From Parasponia andersonii (taxonomy: Eukaryota > Streptophyta > Magnoliopsida > Rosales > Cannabaceae), in assembly GCA_002914805.1 (NCBI GenBank), contig JXTB01000041.1, positions 226,856 to 290,855 of the forward strand: a stretch of DNA of 64,000 bases. The letters are read 5' to 3'. The notes under the pieces were generated by a model. The model saw only the letters and a program-made list of their open reading frames with translations, was not told where the DNA came from and searched no databases. Of this stretch, positions 22,847 through 35,585 are shown one piece after another. Position 1 is the stretch's first letter; each line of letters opens with the position of its first letter. Both the position numbers and the translations under genes were made by a program.

Positions 22847-25800
22847 TTAATGGGTCTTGAAGAGTTCCAAACAATGCTCTTGATCCAAGTTCCTACTCCA
22901 GAACGTCTTGTAATACTCTGCGTAAGTATATCCCCTATAAACGGCTCCGGATCCATCTTCGCCTGTAAGACCTTTTGCTGGGCTGATCAGTGCATCATCA
23001 AATGGGCAGAGGAATGATGCCACCGATAGCCTTGGCATATCAGCATTCACAATGGCGCGGTGCCACACACTCTTGTACATCCCATTACTCAGTGCCTGCA
23101 ATGTAATCACTCATTGTCAAATTCTCTTCTTAGTTCTTTCACTTTTGTTAAAGCATATTGTATCACATACCAGATGGAGATATGTTGTTACAACATATTA
23201 TGCATTGACTTGAAGAGTTGACATTTAAACACTACACTACATGGGTTCTTAACTAATGATTTTATATTAGCATTGAACTTGCACATTGTCGAAAACTAGA
23301 AGTGTCTAGTCAACCAAATGTTACCAATTCAAGTTGTGTGACTAAGCGCCATATTGCTTGTAACAGAAGAATTAACAATTTAATATCGAATGGCACCTGT
23401 AATTGGTCACCAATGTTAATGACAAATGCATTAGGGTGGGGATTGACAGCAAACCATTTCCCATCTTTGAGGACCTGAAGGCCAGACACTTGAAGGTCCT
23501 GGAGTAAGATGGTGAGGGCATTGGGGTCAGTGTGTCCTGGCAATCCATAAGTCAGCTCCGGCTCGGGGCATTGCGGGTAATAGTTCACCGCCATGTGCTG
23601 CCCTTGTTCACCCAAAATGCTCTTTATGTAGTCCTTCTCCAGCCCCAAGCTCTCTGATATTAATTCCTGAACTCTGAACCCGAGTTCTCGGACTTCCGTA
23701 CAGTAACTCTGCACAACCTCCCTATTAAAACAACCAAAATTGGCATTAGAATTTTATGTCTTCTCTCATTTCATTAGTTATAATATGTTCAACAATAGAA
23801 TACAAGAGAAGGGTATTGCAAGTTTTTTTTTTTTTCCTTTTCAATCTCGTGTATAATTTTAGACTAGTACACAACTCACAATGAAGCAAGTCAAGTAACA
23901 TGTACATATAAGCTTAGCATACTTATTATAAATGGGATAAGAAGACTTTTATACCTTAGTATTTTGATATTTTATTTGTTTGTACTTTGTATTTAAATTA
24001 TTATTAATATTAATCTTTAGATTTAATATTTGTTATAAATTTATTTTTTGACACTAATTTAGATCAATTAATTTACCAAAATTATTTAATAAACTTATTT
24101 TTGGATCAGTTTTTATATGATTTATTTTTAATTTTTAAAACAGCATTAATAAATTAATAGTTCTAAATTCTTGTCGGAGTAGAAATTTATAATAGATTTT
24201 AAATTTAAAAGTCAATATTAATAATAACTATAACATAATATACCATTTGAACAAAGCGTCAAATTAACCCTTATTTATTATGTTTGTGATTTTGTCTTTC
24301 TGGTGTCTGGAAAGTGAACATGGACTCGAAGCCCATTACTTGCTAGGCCCGGTCTATCCGGAAGATTCAGACAATTTGGGCTATGGTGACAGAGCCCATT
24401 AGTGTTAAAACTCGTGATTCACCTGACTTGGATTGTAGTTGTCATTCTATTCAGTAAAGCTGGCTGCTACCAGCCACCATCCTTTTTTCAAAAGACAGGC
24501 TTATTTTTTCACTTGAAAAGGGGAAAAAACGTGATTAGATGTCTTTCCTTTAAAATTAAAATTAAAAAATGGACCAAACCCCGATTTGACAAGAAATGAA
24601 TGATAGGTTACGGAAAGTTAATACTATTGAGCTGTGACAGTAAGGACAACCATGTCTTATATGCAAATAATTTGTCGATGCCCTATTCAAACTAAATTGT
24701 ATTTTATAATGGGTACGATAAGATACTGAATGGTCAGAATACCATTACAGAAGTTACGCTTAGCATAATCTAATCAAGGGTATAACAAAAGACAAAAGTA
24801 GACAAAGACAAGTTGCCCTAGCTTAGCTCACTAACCACTATCGACAAATGTAGGTTAAGACCGAGCACCTCCGTTGTAGTAAAAAAGGAAATACTTAAAG
24901 ACATTCTTTTGTGCTTTTTAGACTCGAGATTTAACACCTATATTCCAGTATAATTTGTTATATTATTGAAATGCCAAATTAGATACAAGAAAACTGTATC
25001 AGACAGAAAAATTAATTTATAATATTATTAAAATATGAAATTAAATAAATAAATTCGCATATCAAAAGACTGAATTCCATAATGATTTATCAGGCATTAT
25101 GTTAGATACCACATGACATGTCTCAACCAATCTACATCTTTCATTTAAGTGGGGGGGCACCACAGGGAAGGAGAGATATTCATTAGACTTTTTTTTTTTA
25201 AATAATATTCATTAATTAAATATTATTAACTCATATATTATATTACATGGTGCTATAAAAAAATCCTTTATCATTCTTAATTTGGTTTTTGAATTATTGG
25301 GCCAGTACCACTGTATAAAATAACGTCCCAGTCACCGATAAAACTTCGACCACATGATTCATTTTGCTGATGTCAACACGGAATTATCTTATGACATCAC
25401 CACAGCTAGAAAAATCGAGTATATTTTTTATTTTCCGCACAAATTGGATTAAGATCGATTCGACGTCGGCATATATAGAAATAGAAAGATATTTAAAATT
25501 CGGGTACCACATGGTTCCCACCGGTCCAATAAAAATCAAATAAAGAGAAATAATAGGACATTTAATTTATTGACAAATCGACAACTACAACCCATTAATT
25601 ACGTCATAGTCCACTTTTTGGGTTTTGGGACTTTGAACAAGTCAACTATGGGACCTCGAGCTCCTCCAGTTCTGTCCCCTACCGTCTTTTCCTACAAACT
25701 CAATTCGGTACAGTTTTTTCATTTGTCAAGTTCCAATTTGGCCCCTCTTCTTTTCTTTCTTTTTTCTTTTTTCGGCCTTTCCAATTCCAGTGTTATTTTA

Positions 25801-27952
25801 CTAATTATACAACGTAAAAAAAAAAAATTAGAGGTTTTCAGTTATTTTTATTTCTCAATAATTCACCGCAAAGGACCCCAAAAACAGTTGAAGATATTCG
25901 TTATCACGTGATTTAATATGATTCTAAAATTAAAAAGTAAGTTCACTTAGAGCAAAGATCCGTACTATGTGTCATAACTGTGTAAGAAAAAATAACTGTT
26001 CTGGCAAGAGAAAAAGTTACTAATTTTTTTTTATTAAAACAACAGTGAACAAGCTTTTTGTGTTGGCTGTGTGACAATTGGGAAGATTGAATGGAAATAT
26101 GTAGTAAAGAACAATTTTTAAAAATGAAATAAAATAAACTTTGCTGAATATATACGAAAAAATAAATTCTTAGCTGTACCATGCATGTGATCTTACATAA
26201 TACAAATGATTCTTTGTGCACATGGGAGCTGAGTAAGTATGGCCAAAGATTCTCTATATCTGCCTTTGAAATGGGGAAAGGATTTACTTTCTTTCTTTAA
26301 AAAAAAAAAAAAAAAAAACCCTTAAGATGAAAAAAGCAACCAGTTACAGATTTTAGGTCAAAAAACATAAATTTTCATTTATTGATATTAAACATGAAAG
26401 AAAGTGAAAGAAGTGTCTACTAACAAAATATATATATATATATATATATATATGAGACACAATTTCTTGACAGAACTTCACTTTTTCTTCTTTCATATAT
26501 AGGACATATCAAGGTAGCTTTTGTGTTTTATTGATTTTTATGGGAAATTGGAAGGCATTTTTTTTGTCTTTCGGAAAAAAGATGAATCAGAAAAAAAAAA
26601 GAAAAAAAAAATATAAAATGCATTAATCGTTTATTTTGATATCTAGAAACTAAAGTAACATGAGGACATTTTAGTAATATTGCAACCCTAGGGCCCTGTA
26701 CCTATGTCTTAAAACTTGAATTTCGGTGCGACAATGTCATTTTTTCTGGTCTGCAATTAAGAATCCTTCTCTTTTAATTTTTTTTTTTTTTCAAACAAAT
26801 AATTATAATCATTCTATTTGATTAGTTTAGACATACATTTTAGGCCCTCAAATAACACATTTCTTTTAAAACTATACTCTTTGTTTTCAATCTCTAATAT
26901 GTATCTAATGGATTTTTTTTTCTTTTTTATTTTTTCCAATAACATAGTAAAATTGTAATATTAAATGGTTGGTGAGATTCAGAAGTTTTTCAGTTATACT
27001 AAATCTCTGACAGTTACAATCATTTGGTATTAAATAAAGTCATCTGACGTAAAGATTTTCAGTCTTTTGGTATTAAATAAAGTCATTTGACGTAAAGATT
27101 TTCAGTCTCTATCTATATCTATCTACGTAACTCCCTCCAATAAGCAATTCATATGACATGAAATATATTAACAAAAATTTAATTCACTTTAGGTAAATAC
27201 CTATGACATGAAATATATTAACAAAAATTTAATTCACGTTACGTAAATACCTGAGATGAAATATACGTATTTATCTTTAAAAGAAAGGCCGATAATATCC
27301 TAATTGTGCAGCTAAGATTAGTGTATATATGCAAAATGAACATGTAACGTATACATATTATGAGCAATTAATTAACGAGGGAGAAATAATAATAGAAGTT
27401 ATTACTTACTTGAAGGAAGAAGGAATGGAGGGCCACTCTGGCACATACTTGTCAAGAGGATAACAATGAAGTCTGAGATAATCTCTCCAATTATGGACTT
27501 TCTCCTTTTTTACGTTGAAGCTTGTTGACAATCTCATCGTCTTTGATGGATCATCCGAGTAAAGCTTCAATTTCTCCTCTAATGGAAGACTGAAAAACTC
27601 ACGTGCCACACCTAACATCTTCTCTACTACTTCCATGGACACCCCATGATTGGTAACCTATTAAACATCATAATTAAAGTCTAAAACACAAAATAAACAA
27701 CCAATTAATCGAAGCTATATAATAAAATTTTTGAACATTTATTATAACAAGTACCTGAAAAAATCCATATGACTTGCAAGCTTCGCCAATTTGTTGAACA
27801 ATTTGTATTCTATCATGAGAACCCAAATCGATAACGGGAACGTTTTCGCAAGCGGAGACCTCGGAGAGCCGGGGGCGTTCGGATTCGGGTCTAACGTAAC
27901 TCTCGGGCAAGTTTGAGAACCGAACACCCGAGGATAGTACTTTAGTTTCCAT
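22847..27952 (-). CDS. DMR6: DMR6-type 2-oxoglutarate/Fe(II) dioxygenase (salicylic acid 5-hydroxylase)
   Basis: Exons on the minus strand are 27952-27755, 27657-27410, 23721-23397 and 23095-22847. Together they make 1020 bases and 339 residues, all with GT-AG introns (97, 3688 and 301 bases). The protein follows Arabidopsis DMR6 closely, from RPRLSEVS through DDPSKTMRLSTSFNVKKEKV to WSRNLDQEHCLE. Iron ligands are H212, D214 and H269, and R279 with S281 binds 2-oxoglutarate. These positions agree with the Arabidopsis numbering. An N-terminal DIOX_N domain is followed by the 2OG-FeII_Oxy core. The known DMR6 enzyme hydroxylates salicylic acid to 2,5-dihydroxybenzoate in the cytosol and dampens immunity. 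No defect is seen, so the gene looks functional. A paralog (DLO type) is less likely because of the near-colinear match. Confidence 0.93.
27023..27107. repeat. 43-bp tandem duplication in DMR6 intron 2
   Basis: TTTGGTATTAAATAAAGTCA recurs at 27023 and 27066, followed in both by TGACGTAAAGATTTTCAGTC. Confidence 0.9.
27152..27251. repeat. 50-bp tandem duplication in DMR6 intron 2
   Basis: TATGACATGAAATATATTAA recurs at 27152 and 27202. The copies differ by a few bases near GGTAAATACC/CGTAAATACC. Confidence 0.9.
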
Positions 27953-28080
27953 GTAACTAATTATATTATTGTTATAATTATATGATAAAATTCTAATGAG
28001 AGAGAAGAATTTGGTTTGCTCCCTTGTGCAGAGCCCTTGAGTAGTTTCCAGGAAAGTGAGCACGAACAAGTGACAGTGCG

Positions 28081-28094
28081 GATATATATATAGA
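28081..28094 (-). promoter_or_regulatory. TATA box of DMR6
   Basis: The minus strand reads TTCTATATATATATCC, about 130 bases before the ATG at 27952, giving a leader of about 100 bases. It is the only TATA-like site at a suitable distance. Confidence 0.5.
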
Positions 28095-31000
28095 ATAATA
28101 AATACCAGATGCTGACCTCCTTACTTTTTTTTTTTTTTTTTCAAGAGAAAGAGGAGACTAACCATATGATCTAGAAAAATATTAATAATAATTGAGGCAG
28201 AGAAATAAAACGTATAAAATACATCAAAACCAATAGACGTATTAGTGGGACGACTTTGTTTACTGGGACGGAGCTAAAAAATTTTGTTAAGAAGACTTAT
28301 TACACTCTAATAAAAAAAAACTATTAATTATTAAATATTATAATGGTCTCCGGTGATTTTTCATGTATACTTATTATTCGTTTTTGTTTTCAAGATTATT
28401 ACAGATATTATTCCTAAATTTTTATTCATCGACTCAATTGCTTAACCAATTTTTAGTAAAATTCGTAGAATACAATATTTTCCATATAATTGTAGCAGCA
28501 GCTAATAAAATTAATAACAACGACATAAGTAAATAAACTAATATATATATATATATATATTTACCTTGTTCATATGAGATAAATAATAAACTCCCTTGGT
28601 AATGTCATTGCCTAGCTACTTAATTATTTATTAAGCTGGAATAATTTTAAATAAAACAATAAGATAAAATAGAGGATTGGGACATGTGTTTTAGTGGGGA
28701 AAAAAAGTTAGGGGTTTTCACTTTTCTTGAAGTAAATGATAACTATAAAATTTTATTTTATTCCTTGTAGCCAATGCAATACTCATTTTAAATAGGCATG
28801 AAATGAATCTTGAGTTGAAGGTGTCTCATCTAAAATTTGGATATTTTGGCTTAGCTAAAAAAATTTTGTATAGAGCCTTATAAATAAATATACATTTTTA
28901 CATGAATTCCACTTTTCTTAAGCCCCCGCTAGCCCCATGTAGCTTCGTGCATGTTCCTAAGTGATGCCGATGTAACTCAATACACAAAAATGGTTTTTAA
29001 CTACTGTTAAGCCGGTTATATTTACACTTTTTCTTTTTTTTTTTTTTAAAAAAAAAAAGAAAATTATACTAAAACAAACCATTACATGGTAATTTTTTTA
29101 AGCTTTATATATTACATAGACCCATTCTTCTATTAGTAAAAATTTGCTAAATTATGACAATTTCATGATTTTTGTTTTATATATTTTAGCTCTCAATTCA
29201 CTAAAAACGTAAATAAGAAGAGCTGCATAGGAAAATATTTTTAAAAAAAAATTATTTCATAATTAATCATGAGGATAATTTTACCACATTTTTCTCATTA
29301 CAATTGAACTGTGTACGTAATAAATTCAAGGTGGGGTATATATTTCTGTACACATGGTAAACATTTTAACTTTTAAATGAGAAAGAGAGCATTCATTGCT
29401 TTGATTTACTTTATGGTCTGCATATTTTCATTGTGCTTAACTTATGTAAATATACCTAAGTGAGTCAATATACATAATTGAGTCGGAGAAGTCTTTGTTT
29501 AATGTTTTAATGTGAGTGGACCTTGGGATCTTTTTCTTGTGGGATCACCAAAGTAATAAAAAACACTTGAAATATTGAAAATTGAATTAGCATGCTTGCA
29601 TCTTAATGCATAATTAATTGACAATCATTTTAATATAAATATATATATATACACATATATCTGCCTTATATATGTATTTTCGAACTCACGCAACAAAGCC
29701 AGATTCTGGCCCTTTTTTTTTTTGGAAAAAAAGGTTCTGGCTATTATAAGTATTATATCTATCTGTTTCATACCAAATCGCTTAATAACTTATTCCCTCT
29801 CGAGGTGAGTTAGTTAATATATTTGTATATAATTCACCCATAATTAATCATATGACTTCTTTTTTTTTTTTGTCTCGAGAGATCAAGTTTATACTTCTTG
29901 CTGTAATTTATTTTTTTAATTTAATGTCTTCCGGGTTCATAAAAAAAAAATAATCATACATCAATTTCTCGTTATTTTCTTTACAAGAAAATGAAATTAC
30001 GTACATATACATACGTAGTTTCAAATCCTGTCCTTCATATTCATATTCTAAGAGAAAAAAATGTTCATGTCCTTTACATTATACGTGGCAATGACTCATA
30101 TGAGTGACAACGTCAGTACGACATTAATTACATTAAGTTACTTTGTTTTTCTTTTTATCATGGAGTCATAAAGGCCTGATCTATTCTCTTCCATTCCAGC
30201 TTTTAGTCATGCCTCCTCAAATCCTTCGGCTTTCAGCAATCCCTACTCTACAGAGGAGTTATATAGGCCCGACTTATTCTCTTCCAGCATTTATGCTATG
30301 TGTGGTGGTAGAGAAGAAAGAAAATAAAAGTAAAAAAAAAGAAAAAAGTGTAATGAAAAAAAAATATATCCTTTTTTTATAATTATTTGGCATATATAAG
30401 TAACGAAAATTAATTTAATTTAGAATGACCAATTAACCTTTATGATATTATTACTTAAAGTTAACCACGTGTAAGGATAATTTAGTTATTTAACTTACTC
30501 ATGTATTAACAAAATTTTTTGTTCCCAAACTTTTATCCATTTTGGGTGAAAAATTAAAAAAAAAAATGGACCCCACCTTAAAATTCTCTACTTTTTTTTT
30601 TCTGTCTCTTTTTCTTTTTCTCTTACCAAATACTAATTTTTTCATTTTCTCTTCATTTTTCTTTTCTATCCTTTTCCTTTAATCACTTTGAGCTTAAAGT
30701 GCAGTTATCGAAGTTCAAACCACTTAGCTAAAGAAGAGAAAAGACCTAAAAAAGGCATTCCTATCACCATAACGCAACTTTGGTGGTATTGACAATTAGA
30801 TTGTTTGCTAAACCTGAAATACTTTAATTCGATATAATATTTTGATAAAATCAAAATTCTAAGGGAAAATTTGTTTGAAAAGGGTGAAGAAAAGAAAAAG
30901 AATGGTATCTAACCCAATAATTTTGCAATGAATAACTATCATTTTTGTTATCTTATTTAATAATTATATACTTAGAATGAATGACTAGAAAATGCTAATT

Positions 31001-31397
31001 GCATTAATCGTGACTAGAATAATCAAAAAGATCTTATCTTTTATCCCAATTTAATATCATGGTGAAGTATGTCTTATAATGGCAATTTTTTTAATGAAAA
31101 GGAAATCCAATCATCATAATTATTTTCATTATAATAATCTATGCAAATCAAATTTCAGAGTACTATAATAATAACAAAATGATCGATAAGATAAGAGAGG
31201 GAGAGAAAATAAATACAAAACCCAACAAGGTTACAACTAGAATTTTATAAGAGATTTCTCTTTTTTTTTTTTATCTAAATCACTCCTCCATTGTCAAAGT
31301 TGACACTTTTGATTGATTTTTATGGCAAATCTCTTATAAATGTTGATCTTTGGTGGGATGACATATTCACAATCAATCTTTATAATCTAGACCCTAT
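28095..31397. other. AT-rich intergenic DNA upstream of DMR6
   Basis: This is the DMR6 promoter and more distant sequence. It contains TA repeats near 28540-28560 and 29637-29652 and many poly-A/T runs. The short open frame at 30143-30382 has no family features. No gene is supported. Confidence 0.6.
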
Positions 31398-31400
31398 TAA

Positions 31401-32799
31401 CACTACAACAAAAAAGTTCTTTCAAGGAGTATATAAAATGCCTTAAAAGGCCTTTCACGGTGTCCCCAAAACGTCTTAGTTCCAAGTACTGTAATAGGCC
31501 CTGGCTACTAAGGTACTTATAAGGCACTATGGAAGATCTACCACGACGCCTGTCAGGCGCCTCAGTATCCTAGCCTATCAGGCGCTTTGGTAGGTCTTCC
31601 GCGTTGCCTTATAAGCATCTTGGTAGACCTACCAAAGTAATTTTTGAGCGTCGTAGTATATATTTACAAGGGGTATTTTTAATATATTTGTTTATACCTT
31701 TAGAATTTTATAAATATAATCCAAATCTATTACATATTTTAAATAAAACATCATATAAATATAAATTTACATATTAATATTAAACAAAAATTACAAACTT
31801 AACAATATAATCATAGTCTATGATATAAAAATAAGCAGATAATGAGTAAATCAATATAGTTGAACTACTTAATATAATAACTTAATCATGATCATATCCA
31901 TATAATCTACAAACTAAGTATATACATTAGTTTTCTAAGCCAAACTAATATGATTATCAAAAACTACATAGTTTAAATGAACAAAGTCTAGGAACATCAA
32001 ATGAAATATTGTATTAGTTCTTCGACCAATTCTTCAAAAAATCTATTGATATCTTCCTTTGTGTAGAAATTTTATCTATTAAACTACGAATTCAAACATC
32101 CTATTTATTAAAAAGTGATCAATCAAACTCTAAATTAGAAAATAACTAATAAAACATATAAATTATATATCATTGTGATAAATGATTTAATATTGTCTTG
32201 TTCAATGATTTTTTTTCATAAATTTATATATGTAGAAAACTTACTCGATCATTATCAAACCAATTTCCTCACAAAAAACTAAGCTTAGAGGATCTAAAAA
32301 CCATACATAATCTTTGAGAGGATAAATCACAAACAACAATTAATGTTCCGTACTCATAAAATTGAAGATAAAACATTATCCATATATAATTTATTCACCA
32401 ACATTCATTCCTTATCCATTTTAAGTATATTTTGAGGGAGAAAAAAACTTAAACAAATTTTTGTTTGTAGAGAAGACCTTGCATTAAACAACTAACATAA
32501 CAAATTAGATTATACTTATTTTTAACATAGCCTCCTTTATTTCAAACAAGTAGCCAATCATATAAACACATATCAACAAGAATAATGAACTCAAAGATTC
32601 ACACACAATTATAATATCATCATTATATCACCACAATATACGATTTCTCATAGCATATCTCCTCTAAATTAGACTTTCCCAAATAAAAATAGAAAACCAT
32701 TAAAAATGGTGACATAATCTAGGCCAAGAAAAAAATGAGGCAACATACCTCAAATTGTCAATATATAAATAATCTCCGTACTCCAAATTTCTACTCAAA

Positions 32800-32854
<55 letters not shown>

Positions 32855-33946
32855 CAATATCTAAAATTCACACCACTTAAAAATTGAAAATTTAAAAACT
32901 TGAAATAAATACAAATGCAAAATACAATTTTTAACCAATAACAAATTAAATTAAAACCTATATTAACCATGTACATAAAAAAATTAAAAATAAAAAACAA
33001 TTATAAACTAGATCTCAAGTTAATTTACTCTCTAACTATCTAAAACATAAAATTAGTAAAAATTGAAACAATATACCTTCAATCTCAAAATTTTATAACT
33101 AAATGAATTTTACACTTTACCTAAAGCATTTTTAAAAAATGGATATATTAAAATCTATATTCTATAAGACAACAAATTATAATAACATAAATTCGGATTA
33201 ATTCACACTAAAATAAAAAAAATAGCCAAAAATGAAATTTCTAGTAAATAAACAACCAAGTAGCACTTACAAGAGTAAGAATAGAGATTGTCAGTGCATT
33301 ACCAAGAAATTTCAATTTAATAATTTAGATTTCTAAATAAACACATACTCAAACATAACCTAAAACATAAAATTTATACAAATTAATAAGTGAAAATCAT
33401 AGTTAAAATAATGGGTAAACTAATTTAAGTAACAAATATGAGTTGGATTACCTTTTTTCCTGAAAAAGAATGATGTATGGAAGGTTAAGATTCTAAATCA
33501 ACACATAACCTAAAATATAAAATTTTCACAAATTAATAAGCTAAAATCATAGTTAAAATAATAGTTAATCTTAATTTAGTGATTAAAAAAACAAGTTTAA
33601 AAAGTTTGAAATACCTATTTGGCAAGAAAATATGGTATATTAAAGCATGGAGGTGCATCTGAGCTTGAAGAGAACACCTACTGAGCAAGAGAGAGTAAAA
33701 TCTCTTTAGCATTTGTGATTTAGGGGTTTTATAGAAGCCCCCTATCATGGCGCCTTATAGGCGCCGTGAAACTAGGCTTTAACAGCACTTTATAAATACT
33801 GTTATTTTATGTCACCTACCACAATATTTTTTAGGTACTGTAGTTGGTAAATGTCTTTTAAGGCGCTTTATAGGTACTGTGGTTGCTTGTGCTTTTATCA
33901 CAGCACGTCTGTACACAAGCCGTAGTAAATGTTTTTTTGAGTAGTA
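31401..33946. mobile_element. Non-autonomous CACTA (En/Spm-type) DNA transposon
   Basis: The left end reads CACTACAACAAAAAA, the canonical plant CACTA terminus. The right end reads TTTTTTTGAGTAGTA, an imperfect inverted copy with the last base changed. Three-base TAA duplications flank it (31398-31400 and 33947-33949), as expected for this superfamily. Subterminal GC-rich words are repeated at both ends: AGGCGCC, CAGGCGCTTTGG and CTTATAAG on the left, GGCGCCTTATAGGCGCC and GGCGCTTTATAGG on the right. The 2.5-kb body is AT-rich and contains no transposase (TNPD-like) frame, so it needs an enzyme from elsewhere. Confidence 0.78.
32802..32851. repeat. TA microsatellite
   Basis: About 50 bases of uninterrupted alternating TA inside the CACTA element. 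Confidence 0.97.
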
Positions 33947-33949
33947 TAA

Positions 33950-35048
33950 GTATTAGATATCTAAAAGAGAATCACATAAAATAACATCAAATAATAAAAT
34001 TTGACAAAATGTACATAACTTTAAAATTAGGTAGAATAAAATGTTCATAGATTTATGGTGATATATATCTTCACATATAGAAAAGAAAATAAAGTAGAAA
34101 AGACAACAAAAAAATTTTTTTTAAAAAAAGAAAAGATATATACTGTTAGAGAGAGAGAGATAATAAGATAGAAATCTAGGTAGACAGAAACTCAACATAA
34201 TATAAGGAGAAAATTTCTACAGAGAACGTCTAATTCGATGATTTAATTGGTAAATTAGAATATATTATAAGTAAATCTAATATTATTTACTAATTGAACG
34301 ATCACACAATTCTAAATCATATTAAGTAGTATTAAAAAATTAAAATGAGAAGTGAGATTTCTACCATTATTCATCGTGGCTATATGTATATATGTATGTG
34401 CCTCCGCAAATTAGCTCTTTTCTATTTTGTATACATATCTAAATCCTTGGTCAAACATTGTCGCAAAGTCCACATAAATGATAAAAGTGTATCCATACAG
34501 GTCATACCTTTCCAAATGATTCCCTCTCTCTCGTTCATACACGCATGTTATGTCTCTTCCACAACCTTAAATTAATGGACCCTTATCTCATCCTTGAATA
34601 GAACGCACTGGCTAAAACACTCTCCACACTGTCGCTTGGTCATTGGATCACATTGATTGGTGTCATGTTTCACTCAAATATCGCCAATCGTCATTAATTG
34701 CCAGATGAAATGAATTCTCCCTCGTGATAGAACTTGTAATTTGGTTCAGAATACTAATTGAACAGTATTACTGTCTTCTCTTCTTGTCCACAAGCTACTA
34801 AGCTCAATTTCCTTGGCTTTACATGAAATGTTATCAACGATTTTTCATGTGAATGCGACATTACCTCCGTGCCAGATATATATGGTTGACGATAATGTGG
34901 TCATAAATGACGGAAAATACTTTTGAGAGGTAGAGAAAATTCGACTTATGCAAAAAGATTTTGAATCGTAACCTTTTCAAAAGAATTGCCACAGTAAGTA
35001 TGTATCTTTCATCACTAGTTTAGTACTGTCCTCTGTTAATGTGTGAAG
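33950..35048. other. AT-rich intergenic DNA between CACTA and second copia element
   Basis: No gene is supported. The 34345-34575 frame has no recognisable features. A short GA repeat lies near 34148. Confidence 0.6.
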
Positions 35049-35555
35049 TGTAAAGAGCATTAATTGCTCTTATCAAGTGCTAACAAAGACACAGTTATCT
35101 AACCATGTGCTCTTGCCAGCTAACAAAACACGGCACAAACCGTATACAAAATGTGTGATATATAAGGAAATTATGAGAAAAAAATATGTAAAGAGCTAGT
35201 AGGGGTTGGTTATCTCAAACTTATAAATAAGGATCCTATTCCTCATTTGTCTTCATCCCAGAAAGTGAGAGACACCAAGTGTTAAAATGTTAGAGTAAAA
35301 TTGTGAGATTTTATTCTTAGAAAGTTAGGGTATCTTCGGGATCTGGGTGTGAGGAGTGTTGAGAGTGTTTGTAAACACTTATAAAGATTTCTTTTCTCCC
35401 TATAGTAAAGATTTGCAGCAACTCCGTGGACGTAACTAAATTGGTGAATCACGCTAATTTTGTGTGTCCTGTTTATTTTATTTCGGCATTATTTTTCACA
35501 TTTATTTTATCGCTTCTACTATTGTGTGTATATTTGAGGAAGTTATTCTCCAACA
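35049..35555 (+). repeat. 5' LTR of second copia element
   Basis: It starts TGTAAAGAGCATT and ends CTCCAACA. TATAAATAAGG near 35223 is the likely promoter. It is matched by 37683-38224. Confidence 0.88.
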
Positions 35556-35557
35556 AC

Positions 35558-35569
35558 TGGTATCAGAGC
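35558..35569 (+). other. Primer-binding site of second copia element
   Basis: TGGTATCAGAGC two bases after the LTR end, tRNA-iMet type. Confidence 0.92.
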
Positions 35570-35585
35570 GAAGGTTCGATTTTAA

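Larger units (their letters stand above)
23722..27409 (-). other. Long second intron of DMR6
   Basis: 3688 bases, very AT-rich, with poly-A/T runs, a TA microsatellite at 26428-26453 and two local tandem duplications (27023-27107 and 27152-27251). No nested gene is supported. A stretch at about 24175-24265 resembles 17215-17300 downstream of the copia element, so a small dispersed repeat may sit here. The open frames at 24402, 25570 and 25943 have no family features. Confidence 0.75.
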
